Below, in pieces: positions 48,744 to 61,269 of a stretch of 64,000 nt of DNA. The position numbers and the translations under genes were made by a program. Each line of letters opens with the position of its first letter. Positions within the stretch are counted from its first letter, which is position 1. Where the stretch lies: contig CM060843.1 in assembly GCA_030762175.1 (NCBI GenBank), positions 32,274,001 to 32,338,000 on the forward strand. The letters are read 5' to 3'. This stretch comes from Metallyticus violacea. Taxonomy: Eukaryota > Arthropoda > Insecta > Mantodea > Metallyticidae. The notes under the pieces were generated by a model. That model worked only from the letters and a program-made list of their open reading frames with translations, had not been told where the DNA came from and ran no database searches.

Positions 48744-51700
48744 TTCATTATTCTAGTTTGATAGCCTTAGAAATGCATAAAATGAAGAAAGATTCGCGAA
48801 AAAAAAAAATCAATTATTAGAATGGTTGGAAATTTCATTAGAATATCTTTTTTTCCGTTCTTATTTGAGATAACTGCTTCTCTTTCGTTTTTCTAGTTTG
48901 ATAGCCTTAGAAAAGCATATTATGCGGAATCTCGAAAAGAAAAAAATTATTTTGGAAGGTTGGAAACTTGAAAAGAATCGCGTTTTTTTGCATTTCAAAT
49001 GGATATAACTATTTCTCCTTCAATATTCTAGTTTGATAGCCTTAGAAAACCATAAAATGAAGAAAGATTCGCGAAAAGAAAGATTTATTTCCATGGTTGG
49101 AAACTTCATTAGAATCACTTTTTTTACCTTCTTATTTAGGATATTTGGTTCTCTTTCTTTTTTCTCGTTTGATAGCCTTAGAAAACCATATTATGCGGAA
49201 AGAATCTCAAAAAGAAAAAAATTATTTTCGAAGGTTGGAAACTTCATAAGAATGGCCCTTTTTTTGCTATTCAAATAGATATAATTATTTCTCTTTCAAA
49301 ATTCTAGTTTGATAGCGTTAAAAAGCATAAAATGAAGAACGATTCGCGAAAACAAAAGAGATATTTCAATGGTTGGAAACCTCATTAGAATCACCTTTTT
49401 TCTGTTCTTATTTGAGATAACTGGTTCTCTTTCATTTTTCTAGTTTGATAGCCTTAGAAAAGCACATATTATGCGGAAAAAACTCGAAAAGAAAAGATTT
49501 ATTATCGAACGTTGTAGACTTCAAAAGAAACGGGTTTTTTTTCAAATGGAGATAACTATATTTCCTTCATTATTCTAGTTTGGTAGCCTTAGAAAAGCAT
49601 ATTTTGCGGAAAAAATCTCGAAAAAAGAAAATGTGTTTTCGAAGGTTAAAAACTTCAAAAGAATCGCGTTTTTTTGCGTTTCAAATGGAGATAACTATTT
49701 CTCTTTCATTATTCTAGTTTGATACCCTTAGAAAAGCACAAAATGAACCAAGATTCGCGAATAGAAAAGATTTATTTCGATGGTTGGAAAGTTCATTAGA
49801 ATGTTTTTTTTTTTTCGTTCTTATTTGAGATAACTGGGTCTCTTACATTTTTCTACTTTGATAGCCTTAGAAAAGCATATTATGCGGAAAGAATCTAGAA
49901 AAGAAAAATTTATTTTCGAAGGTTGGAAACTTCAAAAGAATCGCGTTTTTTTTTGCGATTCAAATGGAGATAACTATTTTTCCTTCATTATTCTAGTTTG
50001 ATAGCTTTAGAAAAGCACAAAATGAACAAAGATTCGCGAATAGAAAGGATTTATTACGATGGTTGGAAACTTCATTAGAATCACTTTTTTTTTTTTTTTC
50101 GTTCTTATTTGAGATATCTGGGTCTCTTACATTTTTCTACTTTGATAGCCTTAGAAAAGCATAAAATGAGGGAAGGTTCGCGAAAAGAAAAGATGTATTT
50201 CGATGGTTGGAAACTAAATTAGATTCACTTTTTTTCCGTTCTTATTGGAGATAACTGGTTCTCTTTCATTTTTCTAGTTTGATAGCCTTAGAAAAGCATA
50301 TTATGCGGAAAGAATCTCGAAAAGAAAAAAATTATTTTGGAAGGTTGGAAACTTCAAAAGAATCGCGTTTTTTTTTTTTTTTTTTTTTCGTTTCAAATGG
50401 AGATACCTATTTCTCCTTCATTATTCTAGTTTGATAGCATTAGAAATGCATAAAATGAAGAACGATTCGCGAATAGAATGGATTTATTTCGATGGTTGGA
50501 AACCTCATTAGAATGACCTTTTTCCGTTCTTATTTGAAATAACTGATTGTCTTTCATTATTCTTGTTTGAAGCTGTAGAGAAGCATAAAATGAAGAAAGT
50601 TTCGCGAAAAGAAAAGATTTATTTTGATGGTTGCAAGCTTCATTAGTATCAATTTTTTCCGTTCTTATTTGAAATAACTGGTTCTTTTTCATATTTCTAG
50701 TTTGATAGCCTTAGAAAAGCATATTATGCGGAAAGAATCTCCAAAAGAATAAATTTATTTTTGAACATTGAAACTTCATAAGAATCGCCCTTTTTTGCGT
50801 TTCAAATGGAGATAACTATTTCTACTTCATTATTTTAGATTCATAGCCTTAGAAATGCACAAAATGAACAAAGATTCGCGAATAGAAAAGCTTTATTTCG
50901 ATGGTTGAAAACTTCATTAGAATCTTTTTTTTTCCGTTCTTATTTGAGATAACTGGTTCTCTTTCATTTTTCTAGTTTGATAGCTTTAGAAAAGCATATT
51001 ATGCGGAAAGAATCTCGAAAAGAAAAAATTTATTTTCGAAGGTTGGAAAATTCAAAAGAATCGGGTTTTTGGGTTTCAAATGTAGATAACTGTTTCTCCT
51101 TCATTATTCTAGTTTGATAGCCTTAGAAAAGCACAAAATGAACAAAGATTCGCGAATAGAAAAGATTTATTTCGATGGTTGAAAACTTCATTAGAATCTT
51201 TTTTTTTTTTTCGTTCTTATTTGAGATAACTCGGATTCTTACATTTTTCTACTTTGATAGCCTTAGAAAAGCATATTATACGGAAATAATGTCGAAAAGA
51301 AAAATTTATTTTCGAAGTTTGGAAACTTCATAAGAATCGCGGTTTTTTTTTTTTTTTTTTTTTTTTTTTCGTTTTAAATGGAGATAACCATTTCTGCTTC
51401 ATTATTCTCGTTTGATAGCCTCAAAAAAGCACATTGTGCGGAAAAATCTCGAAAAGAAAGATTTATTTTCAAAGGTTTGAAACTTCAAAAGAATCATCCT
51501 TTTTGCGTTTCAAATGGAGATAACTATTTCTGCTTCATTATTCTAGTTTGATAGCCTAAAAAAGCATATAATGCGGAAAGAATCGCGAAAAGAAAGGTTT
51601 ATTTCGATGGTTGGAAACTTCATTAGAATCACTTTTTTTACCTTCTTATTTAGGATATCTGGTTCTCTTTCATTTTTCTAGTTTAATAGCCTTTGAAAAG

Positions 51701-52779
51701 CATATTATGCGGAAAGAATCTCAAAAAGAAAAAATTTATTTTCCAAGGTTGGAAACTTCATAAGAATGGCCCTTTTTATGCTATTCAAATAGATATAACT
51801 ATTTGTCTTTCAAAATTCTAGTTTGATAGCCTTAGAAAAGCATAAAATGAAGAAAGGTTCGCGAACACGAAAGAGATATTTCAATGGTAGGAAAACTCAT
51901 TAGAATCACCTTTTTTCTGTTTTTATTTGAGATAACTGATTCTCTTTCATTTTTCTAGTTTGATAGCCTTAGAAAAGCATATATTATGCGGAAAAAACTC
52001 GAAAAGAAAAGATTTAATTTCGAACGTTGTAGACTTCAAAAGAAACGGGTTTTTTTTCAAATGGAGATAACCATTTTTCCTTCATTATTCTAGTTTGATA
52101 GCCTTAGAAAACCATAAAATGAAGAAAGATTCGCGAAAAGAAAAGATTTAATTCAATGGTTGGAAATTGCATTAGAATCACTTTTAATCCATTCTTATTT
52201 GAGATAACTGGTTTTCTTCCATTTTTCCAGTTTGATAGCCTTAGAAAGGCATATTATGCGGAAAGAATCTCGAAAAGAAAAAATTTATTACGAATGTTGG
52301 AAAATTCAAAAGAATCGCGTTTTTTTGCGTCAAATGGAGATAACTATTTCTCCTTCATTATTCTAGTTTGATAGCCTTAGAAAAGCATAAAATGAAGGAA
52401 GGTTCGCAAAAAGAAAAGATTTATTTCGATGGTTGGAAACTAAATTAGATTCACTTTTTTTCCGTTCTTATTGGAGATAACTGGTTCTCTTTCATTTTTC
52501 TAGTTTGATAGCCTTAGAAATGCATATTATGCAGAAAGAATCCCGAAAAGAATAAATTTATTTTCGAAGGTTGAAAAATTCATAGAATCGCGTTTTTTTT
52601 TCGTTTCAAATTGAGATAACTATTTCTGCTTCATTATTCTAGTTTGATAGCCTTAGAAAAGCCTAAAATAAAGAAAGATTCGCGAAAAGAAATCATTTAT
52701 TTTGATGGTTGGAAACTTCATTAGAATCACTTTTTATCCGTTCTTATTTCAGATAACTGCTTCTCTTTCATTTTTCTCG
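48620..52779 (+). repeat. Higher-order unit gamma, copy 2 (4,160 bp)
   Basis: The standard gamma unit. It is offset from copy 3 by 4,160-4,164 bp throughout with scattered single-base differences, for example TCTTTCTTTTTTCTCG at about 49,152 against TCTTTCATTTTTCTCG in the other copies. It contains the start monomers shared with beta, the dimer with AATGGCCC and AACGATTCGCG, monomers with GAACGTTGTAG and ACCAAGATTCGCG, the three-monomer segment missing from copy 1 (about 50,070-50,500), and a 9-monomer module (50,857-52,110). Confidence 0.92.
50857..52110 (+). repeat. 9-monomer module in gamma copy 2
   Basis: Same monomer order and sublineage marker (CACATTGTGCGG) as 45,451-46,711. The T-run is T27 (51,343-51,369), which accounts for most of the small length difference from the other gamma copies. 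Confidence 0.85.
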
Positions 52780-55502
52780 TTTGATAGCCTAAGAAAAGCA
52801 TATTATGCGGAAATAATCTCGAAAAGATGAAATTTATTTTCGAAGGTTGGAAACCAAAAGATTCTGGATTTTTTGCGTTTCAAATTGAGATAACTATTTC
52901 TCCTTCATTATTCTAGTTTGATAGCCTTAGAAATGCATAAAATGAAGAAAGATTCGCGAAAAAAAAAATGAATTATTAGAATGGTTGGAAATTTCATTAG
53001 AATATCTTTTTTTCCGTTCTTATTTGAGATAACTGCTTCTCTTTCGTTTTTCTAGTTTGATAGCCTTAGAAAAGCATATTATGCGGAATCTCGAAAAGAA
53101 AAAAATTATTTTGGAAGGTTGGAAACTTGAAAAGAATCGCGTTTTTTTGCATTTCAAATGGATATAACTATTTCTCCTTCAATATTCTAGTTTGATAGCC
53201 TTAGAAAACCATAAAATGAAGAAAGATTCGCGAAAAGAAAGATTTATTTCCATGGTTGGAAACTTCATTAGAATCACTTTTTTTACCTTCTTATTTAGGA
53301 TATTTGGTTCTCTTTCATTTTTCTCGTTTGATAGCCTTAGAAAACCATATTATGCGGAAAGAATCTCAAAAAGAAAAAAATTATTTTCGAAGGTTGGAAA
53401 CTTCATAAGAATGGCCCTTTTTTTGCTATTCAAATAGATATAATTATTTCTCTTTCAAAATTCTAGTTTGATAGCGTTAAAAAGCATAAAATGAAGAACG
53501 ATTCGCGAAAACAAAAGAGATATTTCAATGGTTGGAAACCTCATTAGAATCACCTTTTTTCTGTTCTTATTTGAGATAACTGGTTCGCTTTCATTTTTCT
53601 AGTTTGATAGCCTTAGAAAAGCACATATTATGCGGAAAAAACTCGAAAAGAAAAGATTTATTATCGAACGTTGTAGACTTCAAAAGAAACGGGTTTTTTT
53701 TCAAATGGAGATAACTATATTTCCTTCATTATTCTAGTTTGGTAGCCTTAGAAAAGCATATTTTGCGGAAAAAATCTCGAAAAAAAAATGTGTTTTCGAA
53801 GGTTAAAAACTTCAAAAGAATCGCGTTTTTTTGCGTTTCAAATGGAGATAACTATTTCTCTTTCATTATTCTAGTTTGATACCCTTAGAAAAGCACAAAA
53901 TGAACCAAGATTCGCGAATAGAAAAGATTTATTTCGATGGTTGGAAAGTTCATTAGAATGTTTTTTTTTTTTTCGTTCTTATTTGAGATAACTGGGTCTC
54001 TTACATTTTTCTACTTTGATAGCCTTAGAAAAGCATATTATGCGGAAAGAATCTAGAAAAGAAAAATTTATTTTCGAAGGTTGGAAACTTCAAAAGAATC
54101 GCGTTTTTTTTTTTGCGATTCAAATGGAGATAACTATTTTTCCTTCATTATTCTAGTTTGATAGCTTTAGAAAAGCACAAAATGAACAAAGATTCGCGAA
54201 TAGAAAGGATTTATTACGATGGTTGGAAACTTCATTAGAATCACTTTTTTTTTTTTCGTTCTTATTTGAGATATCTGGGTCTCTTACATTTTTCTACTTT
54301 GATAGCCTTAGAAAAGCATAAAATGAGGGAAGGTTCGCGAAAAGAAAAGATGTATTTCGATGGTTGGAAACTAAATTAGATTCACTTTTTTTCCGTTCTT
54401 ATTGGAGATAACTGGTTCTCTTTCATTTTTCTAGTTTGATAGCCTTAGAAAAGCATATTATGCGGAAAGAATCTCGAAAAGAAAAAATTTATTTTGGAAG
54501 GTTGGAAACTTCAAAAGAATCGCGTTTTTTTTTTTTTTTTTTTTTTTTTTTTCGTTTCAAATGGAGATACCTATTTCTCCTTCATTATTCTAGTTTGATA
54601 GCATTAGAAATGCATAAAATGAAGAATGATTCGCGAATAGAATAGATTTATTTCGATGGTTGGAAACCTCATTAGAATGACCTTTTTCCGTTCTTATTTG
54701 AAATAACTGATTGTCTTTCATTATTCTTGTTTGAAGCTGTAGAAAAGCATAAAATGAAGAAAGTTTCGCGAAAAGAAAAGATTTATTTTGATGGTTGCAA
54801 GCTTCATTAGTATCAATTTTTTCCGTTCTTATTTGAAATAACTGGTTCTTTTTCATATTTCTAGTTTGATAGCCTTAGAAAAGCATATTATGCGGAAAGA
54901 ATCTCCAAAAGAATAAATTTATTTTTGAACGTTGAAACTTCATAAGAATCGCCCTTTTTTGCGTTTCAAATGGAGATAACTATTTCTACTTCATTATTTT
55001 AGTTTCATAGCCTTAGAAATGCACAAAATGAACAAAGATTCGCGAATAGAAAAGCTTTATTTCGATGGTTGAAAACTTCATTAGAATCTTTTTTTTTCCG
55101 TTCTTATTTGAGATAACTGGTTCTCTTTCATTTTTCTAGTTTGATAGCTTTAGAAAAGCATATTATGCGGAAAGAATCTCGAAAAGAAAAAATTTATTTT
55201 CGAAGGTTGGAAAATTCAAAAGAATCGGGTTTTTGGGTTTCAAATGTAGATAACTGTTTCTCCTTCATTATTCTAGTTTGATAGCCTTAGAAAAGCACAA
55301 AATGAACAAAGATTCGCGAATAGAAAAGATTTATTTCGATGGTTGAAAACTTCATTAGAATCTTTTTTTTTTTCGTTCTTATTTGAGATAACTCGGATTC
55401 TTACATTTTTCTACTTTGATAGCCTTAGAAAAGCATATTATACGGAAATAATGTCGAAAAGAAAAATTTATTTTCGAAGTTTGGAAACTTCATAAGAATC
55501 GC

Positions 55503-55538
<36 letters not shown>

Positions 55539-56279
55539 GTTTTAAATGGAGATAACCATTTCTGCTTCATTATTCTCGTTTGATAGCCTCAAAAAAGCAC
55601 ATTGTGCGGAAAAATCTCGAAAAAAAGATTTATTTTCAAAGGTTTGAAACTTCATAAGAATCATCCTTTTTTGCGTTTCAAATGGAGATAACTATTTCTG
55701 CTTCATTATTCTAGTTTGATAGCCTAAAAAAGCATATAATGCGGAAAGAATCGCGAAAAGAAAGGTTTATTTCGATGGTTGGAAACTTCATTAGAATCAC
55801 TTTTTTTACCTTCTTATTTAGGATATATGGTTCTCTTTCATTTTTCTAGTTTGATAGCCTTTGAAAAGCATATTATGCGGAAAGAATCTCAAAAAGAAAA
55901 AATTTATTTTCCAAGGTTGGAAACTTCATAAGAATGGCCCTTTTTATGCTATTCAAATAGATATAACTATTTGTCTTTCAAAATTCTAGTTTGATAGCCT
56001 TAGAAAAGCATAAAATGAAGAAAGGTTCGCGAACACGAAAGAGATATTTCAATGGTAGGAAACCTCATTAGAATCACCTTTTTTCTGTTTTTATTTGAGA
56101 AACTGATTCTCTTTCATTTTTCTAGTTTGATAGCCTTAGAAAAGCATATATTATGCGGAAAAAACTCGAAAAGAAAAGATTTAATTTCGAACGTTGTAGA
56201 CTTCAAAAGAAACGGTTTTTTTTTCAAATGGAGATAACCATTTTTCCTTCATTATTCTAGTTTGATAGCCTTAGAAAAG
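52780..56279 (+). repeat. Higher-order unit gamma, copy 3 (incomplete, ~3.5 kb)
   Basis: It follows copy 2 monomer for monomer until about 56,278. Copy 2 continues there with an A monomer (ACCATAAAATGAAG), while this copy passes to a B monomer (GCATATTATGCGG). The last about 660 bp of the gamma unit are therefore missing. The T-run at 55,505-55,536 is T32. Confidence 0.9.
55021..56279 (+). repeat. 9-monomer module in gamma copy 3
   Basis: The same order as in the other gamma copies, with minor changes such as a 2-base loss in TTTGAGAAACTGATTC. It ends with the B monomer carrying GAACGTTGTAGAC. Another, more diverged module copy begins only about 410 bp downstream (56,691). Confidence 0.85.
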
Positions 56280-56690
56280 CATATTATGCGGAAAAAATCT
56301 CGAAAAAAAAAGATGTGTTTTCGAAGGTTGGAAACTTCAAAAGAATCGCGTTTTTTTTTCGTTTCAAATGGAGATAACTATTTTTCCTTCATTATTCTAG
56401 TTTGATACCCTTAGAAAAGCACAATATGAACCAAGATTCGCGAATAGAAAAGATTTATTTCGATGGTTGGAACCTTCATTAGAATCTTTTTTTTTCGTTC
56501 TTATTTGAGACAACTGGGTCTCTTTCATTTTTCTAGTTTGATAGCCTTAGAAAAGCATATTATGCGGAAAGAATCTCGAAAAAAAATTTATTTTCGAAGG
56601 TTGGAAACTTAAAAAAAATCGCGTTTTTTTGCGTTTCAAATGGAGATAACTATTTCTCGTTCATTATTCTAGTTTGATAGCTTTAGAAAA

Positions 56691-57174
56691 GCATAAAGTG
56701 AACAAAGATTCGCGAATAGAAAAGCTTTATTTCGATGGATGAAAACTTCATTAGAATCTTTTTTTTTCCGTTCTTATTTGAGATAACTGGTTCTCTTTCA
56801 TTTTTCTAGTTTGATAGCTTTAGAAAAGCATATTATGCGGAAAGAATCTCGAAAAGAAAAAATTTATTTTCGAAGGTTGGAAAATTAAAACGAATCGGGT
56901 TTTTGGGTTTCAAATGTAGATAACTCTTTCTCCTTCATTATTCTAGTTTGATAGCCTTAGAAAAGCACAAAATGAACAAAGATTCGCTAATAGAAAAGAT
57001 TTATTTCGATGGTTGAAAACTTCATTAGAATCTTTTTTTTTTTTTCGTTCTTATTTGAGATAACTTGGATTTTTGCATTTTTCTACTTTGATAGCCTTAG
57101 AAAAGCATATTATACGGAAAATATGTCGAAAAGAAAAATTTATTGTCGAAGTTTGGAAACTTCATAAGAATCGC

Positions 57175-57212
<38 letters not shown>

Positions 57213-57952
57213 GTTTTAAATGGAGATAACTAATTCTGCTTCATTATTCTCGTTTGATAGCCTCAAAAAGCACATTATGCGGAAAAAATCTTGAAAAGAA
57301 AGATTTATTTTCAAAGGTTTGAAACTTCATAAGAATCCTCCTTTTTTGCGTTTCAAATGGAGATAACTATTTCTGCTTCATTATTCTAGTTTGATAGCCT
57401 AAAAGAGCATATAATGCGGAAAGAATCGCGAAAAGGAAGGTTTATTTCGATGGTTGGAAACTTCATTAGAATCACTTTTTTTCCCTTCTTATTTAGGATA
57501 TCTGGTTCTCTTTCATTTTTCTAGTTTGATAGCCTTAGAAAAGCATATTATGCGGAAAGAATCTCGAAAAGAAAAAATTTATTTTCCAAGGTTGGAAACT
57601 TCATAAGAATGGCCCTTTTCTTGCTATTCAAATAGATATAACTATTTCTCTTTCAAAATTCTAATTTGATAGCCTTAGAAAAGCATAAAATGAAGAAAGG
57701 TTCGCGAAATCAAAAGAGATATTTCAATGGTAGGAACCCTCATTAGATTCACCTTTTTTCTGTTCTTATTTGAGATAACTGGTTCTCTTTCATTTTTCTA
57801 GTTTGATAGCCTTAGAAAAGCATATATTATGCGAAAAAACTCGAAAAGAAAAGATTTATTTTCGAACGTTGTAGACTTCAAAAGAAACGGGTTTTTTTCA
57901 AATGGAGATAACCATTTTTCCTTCATTTATCTAGTTTGATACCCTTAGAAAA
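56691..57952 (+). repeat. 9-monomer module, diverged copy
   Basis: Full order A-B-A-B-B-A-B-A-B with the longest T-run in the window (T35, 57,176-57,210). Variants include ATATGTCG and TTATTGTCGAAG in the long-T B and AATCCTCC in the second B. The latter is shared with the copies at 14,275 and 21,680 rather than with the gamma copies, which have AATCATCC. Confidence 0.85.
57176..57210 (+). repeat. Poly-T tract (T35), longest in the window
   Basis: Thirty-five consecutive T between AATCGCG and GCGTTTTAAATGG in the long-tract B subtype. Length at such sites is also the most error-prone feature of long-read assembly. Confidence 0.85.
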
Positions 57953-58311
57953 GCAGAAAATGAACCAAGATTCGCGAATAGAAAAGATTTAGTTCGATGG
58001 TTGGAACCTTCATTAGAATCTTTTATTTTTCGTTCTTATTTGAGATAACTGGGTCTCTTTCATTTTTCTAGTTTGATAGCCTTAGAAAAGCATATTATGC
58101 GGAAAGAATCTCGAAAAGAAAAAATTTATTTTCTAAGATTGGAAAATTCAAAAGTATCGCGTTTTTTTGCGTTTCAAATGGAGATAACTATTTCTCCTTC
58201 ATTATTCTAGTTTGATAGCCTTAGAAAAGCCTAAAATGAAGAAAGATTCGCGAAAAGAAAAGATTTATTTCGATGGTTGGAAACTTCATTAGAATCAATT
58301 TTTTTTTTTTT

Positions 58312-59525
58312 CGTTCTTATTGGAGATAACTGGTTCTCTTTCATTTTTCTAGTTTCATAGCCTTAGAAAAGCATATATTATGCGGAAAAAACTCGAAAAG
58401 AAAAGATTTATTATCGAACGTTGTAGACTTCAAAAGAAACGGGTTTTTTTCAAATGGAGATAACAATTTTTTCTTCATTATTCTAGTTTGATAGCCTTAG
58501 AAAAGCATATTATGCGGAAAAAATCTCGAAAAAAAAAGATGTGTTTTCGAAGGTTGGAAACTTCAAAAGAATCGCGTTTTTTTGCGTTTCAAATGGAGAT
58601 AACTATTTCTCCTTCATTATTCTAGTTTGATACCCTTAGAAAAGCACAAAATGAACCAAGATTCGCGAATAGAAAAGATTTATTTCGATGGTTGGAACCT
58701 TCATTAGACTATTTTTTTTTTTTCGTTCTTATTTGTGATAACTGGGTCTCTTTCATTTTTCTAGTTTGATAGCCTTAGAAAATCATAGTAATCGGAAAAA
58801 ATCTGGAAAAGAAAAAATTCATTTTCGAAGGTTGGAAACTTGAAAGGATCGCGTTTTTTTTTTTTTTTTTTTTGCGTTCCAAATGGAGATAACTATTTCT
58901 CCTTCATTATTCTAGAATGATAGCCTTAGAAAACCAAAAATGAAGAAAGATTTGCGAAAAGAAAAGATTCATTTCGATGGTTGGAAACTTCATTAGAATC
59001 ACTTTTTTCCGTTATTTGAGATAACTGGTTATCTTTCATTTTTCTAGTTTGATAGCCTTAGAAAAGCATATAATGCGGAAAGAATCTCGAAAAGAAAAAA
59101 TTTTTTTGAAGGTTGGCAGCTTTAAAAGAATCGCGTTTTTTTTCCGTTTCAAATGGAAATAACTATTCCTCCTTCATTATTCTAGTTTGATAGCCTTAGA
59201 AAACCATATTATGCGGTAAAAATCTCGAAAAAAAAAGATGTGTTTTCGAAGGTTGGAAACTTCACACGAATCGCCCCCCCCCCTTTTTTTTTTTTTGTAT
59301 TTCAAATGGAGATAACTATTTTTCCCACATTATTCCAGTATGATAGCCTTATAGAAGTATAAAATGATGAAAGATTCGCGAATAGAAAGGATTTATTTCG
59401 ATGGTGGGAAACTTCATTAGTATCACTTTTTTTCCGTTCTTATTTGAGATAACTGGTTCTCTTTCATTTTTCTAGTTTGATAACATTAGAAGAGCATATT
59501 ACGCGGAAAAAAATCTCGAAAAGAA
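58312..59525 (+). repeat. 1.2-kb block shared with 20,375-21,575
   Basis: The distant copy of the block at 20,375. It carries a longer homopolymer pair (C10 at 59,274-59,283 followed by T13) where the other copy has C7T11. It is otherwise close, with scattered substitutions such as CACACGAATCG against CACAAGAATCG. Confidence 0.8.
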
Positions 59526-61269
59526 AGGTTTATTTCGATGGTTGGAAACTTCATTAGAATCGCTTTTTTCCGTTCTTATTTGAGAGAACTGGTTGTCTTT
59601 AATTTTTCTAGTTTGATAGCCTTAGAAAAGCATATTATGCGCAAAGAATCTCGAAAAGAAAAGATTTATTTTCTAAGATTGGAAAATTCAAACGTATCGC
59701 GTTTTTTTTGCGTTTCAAATGGAGATAACTATTTCTCCTTCATTATTCTAGTTTGATACCCTTAGAAAAGCACAAAATGAACCAAGATTCGCGAATAGAA
59801 AAGATTTATTTCGATGGTTGGAACCTTCATTAGAATCTTTTTTTTTTCGTTCTTATTTGAGATAACTGGGTCTCTTTCATTTTTCTAGTTTGATAGCCTT
59901 AGAAAAGCATATTATGCGGAAAGAATCCCGAAAAAAAAAATTTATTTTCGAAGGTTGGAAACTTCAAAAGAATCGCGTTTTTTTTGCCTTTCAAATGGAG
60001 ATAACTATTTCTCCTTCATTATTCTAGTTTGATAGCTTTAGAAAAGCACAAAATGAACATAGACTCGCGAATAGAAAAGATTTATTTCGATGGTTGGAAA
60101 GTTCATTACAATGACCTTTTTCCGTTCTTATTTGAAATAACTAATTGTCTTTCATTATTCTTGTTTGATAGCTGTAGAAAAGCATAAAATGAAGAAAGAT
60201 TCGCGAAAAGAAAAGATTTATTTTGATGGTTGCAAGCTTCAATAGTATCAATTTTTTCCGTTCTTATTTGAAATAACTGGTTCTTTTTCATATTTCTAGT
60301 TTGATAGCCTTAGAAAAGCATATTATGCGGAAAGAATCTCGAAAAGAAAAAATTTATTTTCTAAGATTGGAAAATTCAAAAGTATCGCGTTTTTCTGCGT
60401 TTCAAATGGAGATAACTATTTCTCCTTCATTATTCTAGTTTGATAGCCTTAGAAAAGCATAAAATGAAGAAAGATTCGCGAAAAGAAAAGATTTACTTCG
60501 ATGGTTGGAAACTTCAATAGAATAATTTTTTTTTTTCGTTCTTATTGGAGATAACTGGTTCTCTTTCATTTTTCTAGTTTGATAGCCTTAGAAAAGCATA
60601 CTATGCGGAAAGAATCTCGAAAAGACAAAAATTATTTTCGAAGGTTGGAAACTTGAAAAGATTCGGTCTTTTTTTTTTTTTAGTTTTTTTTTTTTGCGTT
60701 TCAAAATGAGATAGCTATTTCTCCTTCATTATTGTAGTTTGATAGCCTTAGAAAAGCGTAAAATGAAGAAAGATTCGCGAAAAGAAAAGATATATTATGA
60801 TGGTTGGAAACTTCATTAGAATCACTTTTTATCCGTTCTTATTTCAGATAACTGCTTGTCTTTCATTTTTCTCGTTTGATAGCCTAAGAAAAGCATATTA
60901 TGCGGAAATAATCTCGAAAAGAAGAAATTTATTTTCGAAGGTATGAAACCAAAAGAATCTGGATTTTTTGCGTTTCAAATGCAGATAACTATTTATCCTT
61001 CATTATTCTAGTTTGATAGCATTAGAAATGCATAAAATGGAGAACGATTCGCGAATAGAAAGGATTTATTTCGATGGTTGGAAACCTCATTAGAATGACC
61101 TTTTTCCGTTCTTATTTGAAATAACTGATTGTCTTTCATTATTCTTGTTTGATAGCTGTAGAAAAGCATAAAATGAAGAAAGATTCTCGAAAAGAAAAGA
61201 TTTATTTCGATGGTTGGAAACTTCATTAGAATCACTTTTTACCGTTCTTATTTGAGATAACTGGTTCTC

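Noticed and set aside
1511..57210. T-runs as poly-A tails of reverse-strand SINEs or processed pseudogenes
   Set aside because: The runs sit at one fixed place inside every B monomer with homologous sequence on both sides. There are no target duplications and no Pol III boxes, and short T6-T7 forms grade into the long ones.
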